Assembly (NCBI GenBank): GCA_012517375.1
Contig: JAAYVC010000091.1
Location: 1-32,111 of the forward strand
Direction of reading: 5' to 3'
Origin: a bacterium
Lineage (GTDB): Bacteria > Hydrothermota > Tepidihabitantia > B3-TA06
Length of the DNA stretch: 32,111 nucleotides
Part shown: piece by piece, positions 24,102-31,151 of the stretch
Layout: each line of letters starts with the position of its first letter
How positions within the stretch are numbered: position 1 is the stretch's first letter
Translations under genes and position numbers: made by a program
The notes under the pieces: model-generated
Told to the model about the DNA's origin: nothing
Databases searched by the model: none
What the model saw: the letters and a program-made list of their open reading frames with translations, nothing else

Positions 24102-24653
24102 TCATCTTACATGTGCGATTTTCTTCTCTTTTTTAATTTTCAGGGAAGCTTTACCCTGTTTGTCCTGCATTGCTTGATCGGTATCCTTATGCTTGGATGC
24201 GTTTCCGAATTCATCCAATTGCAGGTTGACATTAACCATCGTGGAACAGATCCAGCATCTTCCATAATAAAGGGTTTGCTTCCTGATCACCTTAAAGCTC
24301 TTGCCCATGGCAAGTATGCTTTCCTTTTCCGGATCATGCTGAGCTACATCAAAAAGCCTGCCGCACGCTTCACAGATAGCATGATCATGCGGATAAAGAT
24401 TAGGATCAAACCGCCTCGAGCCGTTTGAGTTAGAGAAATCCCTGACTTCTCCTATCTCTACAAGCATATTCAGGGTGTTATATACGGTTGCGAGGGATAT
24501 ATTTGGATATTCCCTGCACACAGCTCTATATATATCCTCCACCGTAGGATGACTCCTATTACCAAGAAGTTCCCTCAGGATAAGGATCCTCTGTGGAGTT
24601 ATCCTCATGCCTTGCTCGCGGCATTTTCTGATAGCGGCTTCAATACTAGTCAT
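24102..24653 (-). CDS. perR: Fur-family repressor, PerR-like peroxide sensor
   Basis: 183 residues from ATG 24653. RITPQR and SLATVYNTLNML form the winged-helix region. CEACG (94-97) and CWIC (133-136) are the two CxxC structural zinc pairs. The regulatory metal ligands of Bacillus PerR all have counterparts: His35, Asp83, His89, His91 and Asp102, the last being the Asp that marks PerR over Fur. A lysine-rich tail of about 40 residues follows the second CxxC, longer than usual. An upstream ATG (24758) would add 35 residues across the promoter and is rejected: TTGACA-16-TAGAAT ends 10 bases before 24653. Its likely targets are its own promoter and the two peroxide-defence genes downstream. Confidence 0.9.
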   Translation of the reverse strand: MTSIEAAIRKCREQGMRITPQRILILRELLGNRSHPTVEDIYRAVCREYPNISLATVYNTLNMLVEIGEVRDFSNSNGSRRFDPNLYPHDHAICEACGRLFDVAQHDPEKESILAMGKSFKVIRKQTLYYGRCWICSTMVNVNLQLDEFGNASKHKDTDQAMQDKQGKASLKIKKEKKIAHVR

Positions 24654-24659
24654 ATTTAG

Positions 24660-24682
24660 ATGAATTCTAAACAAAAATTCAT
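24660..24682 (-). promoter_or_regulatory. Candidate PerR autoregulatory operator
   Basis: Perfect 7-base arms ATGAATT (24660-24666) and AATTCAT (24676-24682) with a 9-base AT-rich centre. The palindrome covers the -10 box and most of the spacer of the perR promoter, where a bound Fur-family dimer would block polymerase. It differs in detail from the Bacillus PerR box. Confidence 0.5.
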
Positions 24683-24691
24683 TCGTGTCAA
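24664..24691 (-). promoter_or_regulatory. perR promoter, near-leaderless
   Basis: TTGACA at 24691-24686, spacer 16, TAGAAT at 24669-24664, with 10 bases to the ATG at 24653. The predicted leader is about 3-4 bases. The rest of the 262-base gap to the divergent methyltransferase (24692-24881) holds nothing I recognise. Confidence 0.72.
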
Positions 24692-24881
24692 GCACTAGAC
24701 CGCATTTTCTCCAAAAGATATACCTGCAGCTTTCAGATATGCTATTCCAATATTCCAATTACAGCATCCTTCCTGCATCTCCAGTATATTTAGATATTAT
24801 TTAGAATGTTTCAAACAAAATTTTTGATAACTGAGTGTCCTGATTTCGTTTCAGTATTTTTCGATATAAGGGAGCAGGGGC

Positions 24882-24909
24882 TTGACTAGTTGAAATTTTC
24901 GAATAGGAT
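24882..24909 (+). promoter_or_regulatory. Leaderless promoter of the second methyltransferase
   Basis: TTGACT at 24882-24887, spacer 16, TAGGAT at 24904-24909, and 6 bases to the ATG at 24916. Confidence 0.68.
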
Positions 24910-24915
24910 GATGAC

Positions 24916-25596
24916 ATGACCGAAGAGGCAGGCAGAAATGACCCGCAGATGATGGGTGCGCTTAAAGATTCAAATGAGGAATCCACTGGAGCCAGATTTA
25001 TTCCCGATCTTTTTTTGTTGCAGTATATTTCGATCATCCCTAAGGGTTTCGCCCTCGACCTGGGAGCCGGAAAAGGAAGAAACACAATGTTCCTTGCAGA
25101 ACACGGCTTTGAAGTAGACGCTTTCGATAGGGATTCAGAATCGGTAGCGCATTTGCAAAACACAGCAAGCGAACGAGGAATGCCTGTAAGAGCGATAAAG
25201 AACGAATTAACAACTCTTACAATACTTCCCAAACGATACTCTCTTGCTATTGCGGCATGGGTCCTCATGTTTCTGAGACGCGGCGAACGAGAAGGTCTTG
25301 TTAAAATGGCAATTAGAGGACTTGTACCTGAAGGGTACCTATATCTGGGTGTTTTTTCTTCAGAAGACCCAGGCTATGAGATGTGCAAGGCTGATTTTGA
25401 AGAGATCGAGGAACGCACTTTTTTTGTCCCTAAGCGCAAGATGACAATCCATTACTTCGTCGCCGAAGAAGTCCAGGCCATGGTCAAAGGTTTGGAGGTT
25501 ATTGCTTTCAAGAAGGGGTACGAGATGGATATCGGTCATGGAAACCCGCACTATCATGGAAAGATTGAAGTCCTGGCAAAACTTCCCAAAGAATGA
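24916..25596 (+). CDS. SAM-dependent methyltransferase, TehB-like
   Basis: 226 residues. ALDLGAGKGRNTMFLAEHGFEV (about 46-67) is SAM motif I, with Asp71 in AFDRD as the ribose-binding acid. The region IAAWVLMFLRRGERE and the EGYLYLGVFSSED strand follow the TehB/thiopurine-type arrangement. TehB-like enzymes methylate tellurite, thiols or other small soft nucleophiles; the actual substrate is unknown. The promoter ends 6 bases before the ATG, so no leader and no ribosome site is expected. It is followed 52 bases later by the FmdB-type gene, which has its own promoter. Confidence 0.85.
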   Translation: MTEEAGRNDPQMMGALKDSNEESTGARFIPDLFLLQYISIIPKGFALDLGAGKGRNTMFLAEHGFEVDAFDRDSESVAHLQNTASERGMPVRAIKNELTTLTILPKRYSLAIAAWVLMFLRRGEREGLVKMAIRGLVPEGYLYLGVFSSEDPGYEMCKADFEEIEERTFFVPKRKMTIHYFVAEEVQAMVKGLEVIAFKKGYEMDIGHGNPHYHGKIEVLAKLPKE

Positions 25597-25613
25597 ATTA
25601 ACTTGTCTTAAGC

Positions 25614-25641
25614 TTGACTTGAGTTAGACAAAACCTATAAT
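25614..25641 (+). promoter_or_regulatory. Leaderless promoter of the FmdB-type gene
   Basis: TTGACT at 25614-25619, spacer 16, perfect TATAAT at 25636-25641, then 7 bases to the ATG at 25649. Confidence 0.78.
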
Positions 25642-25648
25642 TGACATC

Positions 25649-25876
25649 ATGCCGTTAAGAGAATTTAAATGCAAAAAATGCGGTAACTTCTTCGATTTTC
25701 TTATCTTAAGTAAGAACGATGAAGATGAGCTGCAATGCCCAGCATGTAATTCACAGGATTTAGAACAGCTTTTTTCTGTCTTTGGTGTAGCCGGAGCGGT
25801 CGAAAAACCTCTTAGCACGGGTAGCAGTGGATGCTCTGCCTGCGGTGGCGGAACCTGCTCAACATGCGGACATTAG
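25649..25876 (+). CDS. FmdB-type zinc ribbon protein
   Basis: 75 residues. MPLREFKCKKCG opens the FmdB/regulatory zinc-ribbon family, with Cys8-x-x-Cys11 and Cys30-x-x-Cys33 binding one zinc. The tail is Gly/Ser-rich and adds Cys62-x-x-Cys65 and Cys70-x-x-Cys73, a second possible metal or redox site often seen in this family. The function is unknown; some members sit near one-carbon or transcription genes. The mRNA is predicted leaderless. Confidence 0.88.
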   Translation: MPLREFKCKKCGNFFDFLILSKNDEDELQCPACNSQDLEQLFSVFGVAGAVEKPLSTGSSGCSACGGGTCSTCGH

Positions 25877-25938
25877 TTCGAAAATTCCTGATTCTCCTTG
25901 AAATATAACTTAGGATTTATCAGTTAAGCGATGATTTT

Positions 25939-26703
25939 TTAAAAGCTGGTATAATAGATACGCCTTGCTTCCTCTGTATCGTTTTCTTGAAGCGCTTCCT
26001 GTAACATCTTGAGGTATTTAAGATGTTCAGAGTCAACACCGTCTTTGATATCCGTGGCGGAAAGTGTTTTATATGTATCGCTTACGTCTTCAATCCACTC
26101 TGTTCGATATCCCGCGTCATTGTGGAGAACGTCAAAGGTTCTATCTACAGGCTCCCAGTTCTCATCTTTAGCTGGCGCACAGAAACGGGCTAACCAGGGT
26201 GAGCTTGCACCCCAAATGCCTAGATTATCGTGGCGGTATCTTGAAATAAGCATATCCGCTATACCATCAGTGTCATAATCGTAAAGGCCATCAGAACCTT
26301 CGTATATCACGGCAATGGAATCCGTCTTGGGAGGTTGAAATATGAAGAAAGCATTGACGCGGAAACCGGTTCCTGAACATCCGGTACGAATTAGAGCGAT
26401 CTCACGTTTTGTTCCGCCTTCAAACTCAAAAGGCTCCTTTTCGATGCTGAACCACCCCAGCTCGCCTATCTCCTGAGAATTATAGAGAAGACTCCCTCTT
26501 GTATCATTAATTGTGATATTAAAATCGAAAATCCCGATTGACCGGACATCCGGATCCATATCCTCGCTCTCGATTATAAGTGTTTCTCCTACTTTATCGC
26601 CGTTCAAATCTACAAGGATAGCGGCCCTGTCACCTGGTTTATACGTCTCTGAAGGTTCTGAACTTATTATCGAAAATATTACTGACAGCAAGACAAACAT
26701 CAT
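25939..26703 (-). CDS. Secreted protein with Ca-binding-like DxNxD/DxDxD loops
   Basis: 254 residues. The N-terminus is a short signal peptide (MMFVLLSVIFSIISS). VDLNGDKVGE (31-40) and YDYDTDGIAD (141-150) are Asp-rich loops of the kind found in FG-GAP/VCBS or dockerin-like repeats and probably bind calcium. No complete repeat series is visible and the family is not recognised. GGAGG lies 2 bases before the first ATG and 5 before the second (26700), so the second may be the true start. It converges on the FmdB-type gene and may be a surface or periplasmic protein. Confidence 0.75.
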   Translation of the reverse strand: MMFVLLSVIFSIISSEPSETYKPGDRAAILVDLNGDKVGETLIIESEDMDPDVRSIGIFDFNITINDTRGSLLYNSQEIGELGWFSIEKEPFEFEGGTKREIALIRTGCSGTGFRVNAFFIFQPPKTDSIAVIYEGSDGLYDYDTDGIADMLISRYRHDNLGIWGASSPWLARFCAPAKDENWEPVDRTFDVLHNDAGYRTEWIEDVSDTYKTLSATDIKDGVDSEHLKYLKMLQEALQENDTEEARRIYYTSF

Positions 26704-26739
26704 CGCCTCCGCGCGATTTTGAATTTTATTATTAAGATG

Positions 26740-26767
26740 AGTATACCGTCAAAGCCTGGCCGGTCAA
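26740..26767 (-). promoter_or_regulatory. Promoter of the secreted Asp-loop protein (TTGACC-16-TATACT)
   Basis: TTGACC at 26767-26762, spacer 16, TATACT at 26745-26740. Transcription from near 26733 leaves a leader of about 30 bases with GGAGG at its end. Confidence 0.68.
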
Positions 26768-26832
26768 GCCGGTTGATATATCTGAGGATCTAACTCTTTT
26801 GTTGTTGACAGATGCAATCACGAATGGAGGGG

Positions 26833-28314
26833 CTAATCGTTCCTTGCCCAGCGGACGCTCTCTTGAGTTTCTTCGAGATCTTTTTCTGAAAGCCCCAGGT
26901 AAGGCAGTGCATTGTCTGGAATCTCTATAGGCAAAGGGTCCGGTCCTGTATTAAAACCTTCAAGGAAGTTGGCTGAAGCAGCGAAACCAGAGATGAGGGA
27001 TTCATCAATGGTGCAGTAGTAGAATCGTCCGTTGCGGCCGATAAGGGAAAGATTTTTGAAGCGGTTAAGATAATCGAAGATGACGCCAAGCGTTTTGCGA
27101 TATTCCACACTCCAGAAGGGATACGCCCTTTCAAAAACATACTTTTCAGCAGAACCAATCTCTTTGCCTCCAAGGAGTCCAAGCTTTTTACCGGTTTTTA
27201 AGGTTATTGATAAAAGCTCTTCTTTTGAAGCGTTCCAGAAAGCGTCCCCCCTGTTGGCAAAGAATTCGACTACAAGAGAGGAGTGCCGAGCGTCGGGCAC
27301 CATATCTATGCTCCAGTTCTTGGGTTCATGCCAGCGTCCGAACGGAACTGACTCGTCAGGAAAGTATATCCAGGAATCATCCGTTACGTTTTCCGAGTTG
27401 ATGCGTACGAAAAGAATGACGAGTGACCGGTAGGTTAAATTCATAGCCGCGTTCAGAACCTCTCGTGGAGGAGGAGGATCAAGAGCTTTGATAAAAAGAT
27501 CCAGGTCTATGGATGAGGCAATCCATTCAGGAGTCAGGGTCCTCTTTTCACCCCTGCTGTTCGTGCTCGTAACCTTGGTTATCCGTTTGCCGTCATGCTC
27601 TATTCTTGCCACCTCTTCGGCAAGATGAACCTTTCCTTTCAAGTCTGTTATTCCATTTTCTAAATAATGGGAAATCTGACCTATGCCGTGTCTTGGGTAA
27701 AGAAAGCGGTCAACAAGAGTGGCAATATCGCCCTTACGAGAAAGAAACTCGCTTACGATCTTGCCCAGAGAAAGTCCCTTGATTCTCAAAGATGCCCAAT
27801 CCGCCGATATCGATTTTGGGGCAACGCCCCATACCTTCCGGGTGTAATTCTCGAAGTTAAACTCGTAAAGCGCTCTTCCGAAGCGGTGGATCATCCAGTC
27901 TTCGTATGAATCTTCCTTTCTGTTTTTGCGGCCCCTCGCTTTTTCGGCAACGTAATCCTTAAGCATCCTCAAGGAATGGGTTACAGGGAGTTTTATCGCG
28001 ACGTCATTAAACCTGACAGGATAATCAAAAAACCTGCCGTTCAGATAAAAGCGGCTCTTGCGAGGCGTTAATATAAGTTCATCACCGAGAAGCTTCTTTA
28101 GAAATGGAACAAGATAGCGCGACGGACTGTAATATCGATGTCCCCCAAGATCGTAATAGTATCCGTCAGGCGTTCGCCGCGTAAGGGCCAAGCCCCCTGA
28201 GACATTAAGTTTTTCAATAACCTCTGTCGCCGCGCCTGCCTTTGCAGCAAGATACGCCGCACCCAAACCCGCGGTTCCGCCGCCTAGCACGAGAATGCAT
28301 GGATTAACCGGCAA
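26833..28314 (-). CDS. FAD-dependent oxidoreductase (UDP-galactopyranose mutase/protoporphyrinogen oxidase-like)
   Basis: 493 residues. LVLGGGTAGLGAAYLA (8-23) is the FAD Rossmann motif; YYYDLGGHRYYS (52-63) and FFDYPVRF match the substrate-side region seen in UDP-galactopyranose mutase relatives, and YTRKVWGVAPKSISADWA is a strong block of this group. The C-terminal FYYCTIDESLISGFAASANFLEGF is the second FAD-binding segment. Members of this group often sit in polysaccharide loci next to glycosyltransferases, as here, so a sugar-nucleotide or lipid-sugar rearrangement or oxidation is inferred; heme synthesis is less likely. A TTG start preceded by GGGGA overlaps the upstream glycosyltransferase by 11 bases. 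Confidence 0.84.
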   Translation of the reverse strand: MPVNPCILVLGGGTAGLGAAYLAAKAGAATEVIEKLNVSGGLALTRRTPDGYYYDLGGHRYYSPSRYLVPFLKKLLGDELILTPRKSRFYLNGRFFDYPVRFNDVAIKLPVTHSLRMLKDYVAEKARGRKNRKEDSYEDWMIHRFGRALYEFNFENYTRKVWGVAPKSISADWASLRIKGLSLGKIVSEFLSRKGDIATLVDRFLYPRHGIGQISHYLENGITDLKGKVHLAEEVARIEHDGKRITKVTSTNSRGEKRTLTPEWIASSIDLDLFIKALDPPPPREVLNAAMNLTYRSLVILFVRINSENVTDDSWIYFPDESVPFGRWHEPKNWSIDMVPDARHSSLVVEFFANRGDAFWNASKEELLSITLKTGKKLGLLGGKEIGSAEKYVFERAYPFWSVEYRKTLGVIFDYLNRFKNLSLIGRNGRFYYCTIDESLISGFAASANFLEGFNTGPDPLPIEIPDNALPYLGLSEKDLEETQESVRWARND

Positions 28315-29743
28315 TAGAATCCCCGTGCTGTTTTGAATCGGTTTTAACTTTCTTTATTCTCCTGGATGCAACACCTATTCCCGCAAGAGCCGTTAATAGA
28401 GGCTCTAAAGGTACCCTCATCCTCGGAGAGATGCCGAAGCCCAAAAGACCAAGGAAATACAAACCTGTTATTAGGAACAAAAGCATTGCCGGATCACGCA
28501 TCCCCTTAATGATATACGCTTTAAGACCGAATGCAAGTTTTACCATATGGAATATGCTGTAAAGAATGAAAAGAGAAAAAAGAGCAGCCCCAAAATAACT
28601 AAGCCGCTCGCGCCAGGCTATTCTTATTGCATTCCAGAACCTGCCTTTCATTAGTTCAAGCATAACGTTCTGTGCAATACCGGGCGCCGGAAGATTCTCT
28701 TTCCCCTTGAAATAAATTCCGGTTTCACTCATAGGTAAGGGGTATATAAGAGTTACTACTCCTCCGAGTATCAATGTTCCGATATAGGGTATGGGATGGC
28801 TGATAATATATCTTTTTGACGGATAACTCCAAAGCCTGTAGTATTGGGCTTCATTCTTCCATGATTTTCCTCTAACTGCCTCGTCCTCGAGCTCCTTTTG
28901 AGCCTGGGTTCTTGATTTGTGCTCAAGAGCCGCTTTCAAGGGAGCAACCTGGTATTGGAGTAGATTTACGTCGGAGATTGTCGTATAGAAGGCCTCCCCG
29001 AAAACTGCCTTGTTGCGGATAACCCATGGCGTGATGCAAGCGATCTGGACGACAAGTATAATTACCCACCCCGCAAGCTTTTGCCAGTTTATTTTCGTTA
29101 AGAAAAAAAACGCAAGAATGGGCACCGAGAAGTAAAGGGCTATAGGTCTTATCAGAGTTGCCAAACCCAGAAGAACGCCAGACCAAATTGATGTGACTAT
29201 CCTTTTATCTTCTACGAATCTTATTAGAAGCAATAACAACGCGACAAGAACCATGGTAAATAACGTTTCAGTAGTAAGCTGCGAAAGGAATATTACCATA
29301 TTGATATCCAAAACGAAAAACAGGCCTCCCCAGAATGCCGCTTTAACGCCGAAACGATCCTTTATAAAGCTGTAGATGACGACAAGCAGCGCCAGATTAA
29401 TGATTATTTGAATTAAGATTACGGCTAATCTGGAATAGCCCGCAAAAATATATACTGCGGATAAAAATAGAGGATACCCCGGCGTAATTGTCGAGTTCGG
29501 CTCATAGGGAGCTTCAAAGCTGACGCTGAATCCCTTTCCCTCAAGCGTATGCCTGGCAAGTAAATCGTAGGATACTGCATCGTAACAGGCTTGTGTTCTA
29601 GACATATCAACAAAAACCGGAATAGCAAGCGCAACTCTTATCACTAAAGCTAAGAACAAAATCGAGAGAAGATATTTGTCGGACTTCGACCAGAGGCGTT
29701 TTATGGATTGGACAAGGAGACCGCTATTTGTTTTTTCTCTCAT
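28304..29743 (-). CDS. GT-C family membrane glycosyltransferase (PMT/ArnT-like), copy 2
   Basis: 479 residues from ATG 29743, which has GGAGG 6 bases upstream; the longer frame to 29806 lies inside the upstream gene and has no ribosome site. About ten membrane helices. The first loop carries ACYDAVSYDLLARHTL, with the acidic residue typical of GT-C catalytic loops, then TITPGYPLFLSAVY. These enzymes transfer sugars from polyprenyl-phosphate donors on the outer side of the inner membrane. It is clearly paralogous to the gene before it (see LTTETLFT, IACITPW, SDVNLLQY), so the pair arose by tandem duplication. It overlaps its neighbour by 20 bases. Confidence 0.86.
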   Translation of the reverse strand: MREKTNSGLLVQSIKRLWSKSDKYLLSILFLALVIRVALAIPVFVDMSRTQACYDAVSYDLLARHTLEGKGFSVSFEAPYEPNSTITPGYPLFLSAVYIFAGYSRLAVILIQIIINLALLVVIYSFIKDRFGVKAAFWGGLFFVLDINMVIFLSQLTTETLFTMVLVALLLLLIRFVEDKRIVTSIWSGVLLGLATLIRPIALYFSVPILAFFFLTKINWQKLAGWVIILVVQIACITPWVIRNKAVFGEAFYTTISDVNLLQYQVAPLKAALEHKSRTQAQKELEDEAVRGKSWKNEAQYYRLWSYPSKRYIISHPIPYIGTLILGGVVTLIYPLPMSETGIYFKGKENLPAPGIAQNVMLELMKGRFWNAIRIAWRERLSYFGAALFSLFILYSIFHMVKLAFGLKAYIIKGMRDPAMLLFLITGLYFLGLLGFGISPRMRVPLEPLLTALAGIGVASRRIKKVKTDSKQHGDSIAG

Positions 29744-31112
29744 GCTTTGCCTCCTTGTTTTTTTCTCTTTTTTTCGAAACAATGCCAATCGCCGCAAGTA
29801 AGGCAAGAAGTGGTTCTAGAGGAACCCTTAAGCGGGGCACTACTGCAAGTCCCAGAAATGCAAGCATGTATACGCCTGTTGTAAGCGATAAAAGCATTGA
29901 CGCATCCTTTAATCCCTTCAAGATATATGCTTTTAAAACGAATCCAAGCTTTGCAAAATGAAACAAACCGTACAAAACGAACACCACAAATGCAGCAATA
30001 CCGTAATAACCTAATCTGTTCTTCCATAGGAGGCTGAATACATCGCCGAAATGTCCCTTTGAGAAAAGCGAGATGAGTTCTAGCATAATGCTTCCTGAAG
30101 GCGGCTCTCTCTGACCGGCGAAAAAAACGCCTGCTTCGTGCATCATCAGAGGAGAAAAAAGCGTTCCTAATCCTCCGAGCAATGCCATTCCTGTATAGGG
30201 CAAAGGATGTTTCAGAATATAGCGCCTCGCCCCGGTGCCTGTAAGTCTGAAATACTCCGCATCGTTTCTGCATGTTTTCCCGCCGAGCGCGCTTTCAACA
30301 AGCTCCTTTGAGGCCAAATCTAGGGGTTTGTTTTCAAGAGAAGCTTTCAAAGGAACCGCATGGTAGCGCATTAAGTTCATATCCGACACCGCAGAATAGA
30401 AGTACTCATCGAATACAATCTTGTTTCTAATAATCCATGGTGTAATACATGCCAGCTGCACTGCGATTACTATTGCCCATCCGGCGATCTTGCGCCAGCT
30501 TAGTTTTGACAGTATGATGAAAAGAAGCAAGGGAACGCCAAGGAATAAAGTAATAGGTCTGACAAGAGTAGCCAGACCTATTAGTATGCCTGAAAATAAA
30601 GCATATCTGAGACGACCTTGTTCGACAAACTCAACGAGAAATAAAATAGAAGAGATGAACAAAAAAGTAAAAAGGGTCTCCGTTGTGAGTTGTGTAGTAA
30701 AAAGAGCGGTATTGAAATCCAAGGTCAGGATTGCCCCTGAGATAAGAGCCGCCGTATCACCAAAACGTTTTTTTACGAACAAGAAAACGATAAGGATGAG
30801 AATCACGTTGATAACGATTTGAAATAATACGACTGCTATTGTCGAATTGTCGAATACCGCATAGATTCCGGCAAGAAAAATCGGATACCCTGGAGTCACT
30901 GTCGTTTCCGGGGTGTAGGGCAAAGCATTATTTGCACTGAAGCCCTTTCCTGCAAGGAGGTTATGCGCTATACTATGATAGGTTCTTGCGTCCGTACAAG
31001 CAAACGCTCTTGAAGGATCGAAGAAAACCGGTATCGAGAAGGCAATTCTTGAGATAAAACCTATTATAAGAAAGAGTAAAACAAGCTTACTCTTGGCCGA
31101 GAACTTAGTCAC
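29724..31112 (-). CDS. GT-C family membrane glycosyltransferase (PMT/ArnT-like), copy 1
   Basis: 462 residues; GTG start with AAAGG about 6 bases upstream. About ten membrane helices. The loop-1 region ACTDARTYHSIAHNLL carries an Asp as the likely catalytic base, followed by TTVTPGYPIFLAGIY; QLTTETLFT, LACITPW and SDMNLMRY match the downstream paralogue closely. The substrate lipid-sugar and acceptor are unknown. It sits between the TPR gene (39 bases away) and its paralogue, forming one operon with the FAD enzyme. Confidence 0.86.
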   Translation of the reverse strand: MTKFSAKSKLVLLFLIIGFISRIAFSIPVFFDPSRAFACTDARTYHSIAHNLLAGKGFSANNALPYTPETTVTPGYPIFLAGIYAVFDNSTIAVVLFQIVINVILILIVFLFVKKRFGDTAALISGAILTLDFNTALFTTQLTTETLFTFLFISSILFLVEFVEQGRLRYALFSGILIGLATLVRPITLFLGVPLLLFIILSKLSWRKIAGWAIVIAVQLACITPWIIRNKIVFDEYFYSAVSDMNLMRYHAVPLKASLENKPLDLASKELVESALGGKTCRNDAEYFRLTGTGARRYILKHPLPYTGMALLGGLGTLFSPLMMHEAGVFFAGQREPPSGSIMLELISLFSKGHFGDVFSLLWKNRLGYYGIAAFVVFVLYGLFHFAKLGFVLKAYILKGLKDASMLLSLTTGVYMLAFLGLAVVPRLRVPLEPLLALLAAIGIVSKKREKNKEAKHERKNK

Positions 31113-31151
31113 TCCTTGCCTTTAAAATCAAAAAACACTTAGCTGCGAATA

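Noticed and set aside
24654-24758. N-terminal extension of the PerR-like protein
   Set aside because: The extra 35 codons span the -35 and -10 boxes; Fur-family homology begins at the ATG at 24653.
24801-25268. Minus-strand ORF of 155 codons
   Set aside because: It lies opposite the methyltransferase, which has clear SAM motifs and its own promoter; the antisense frame shows no family features.
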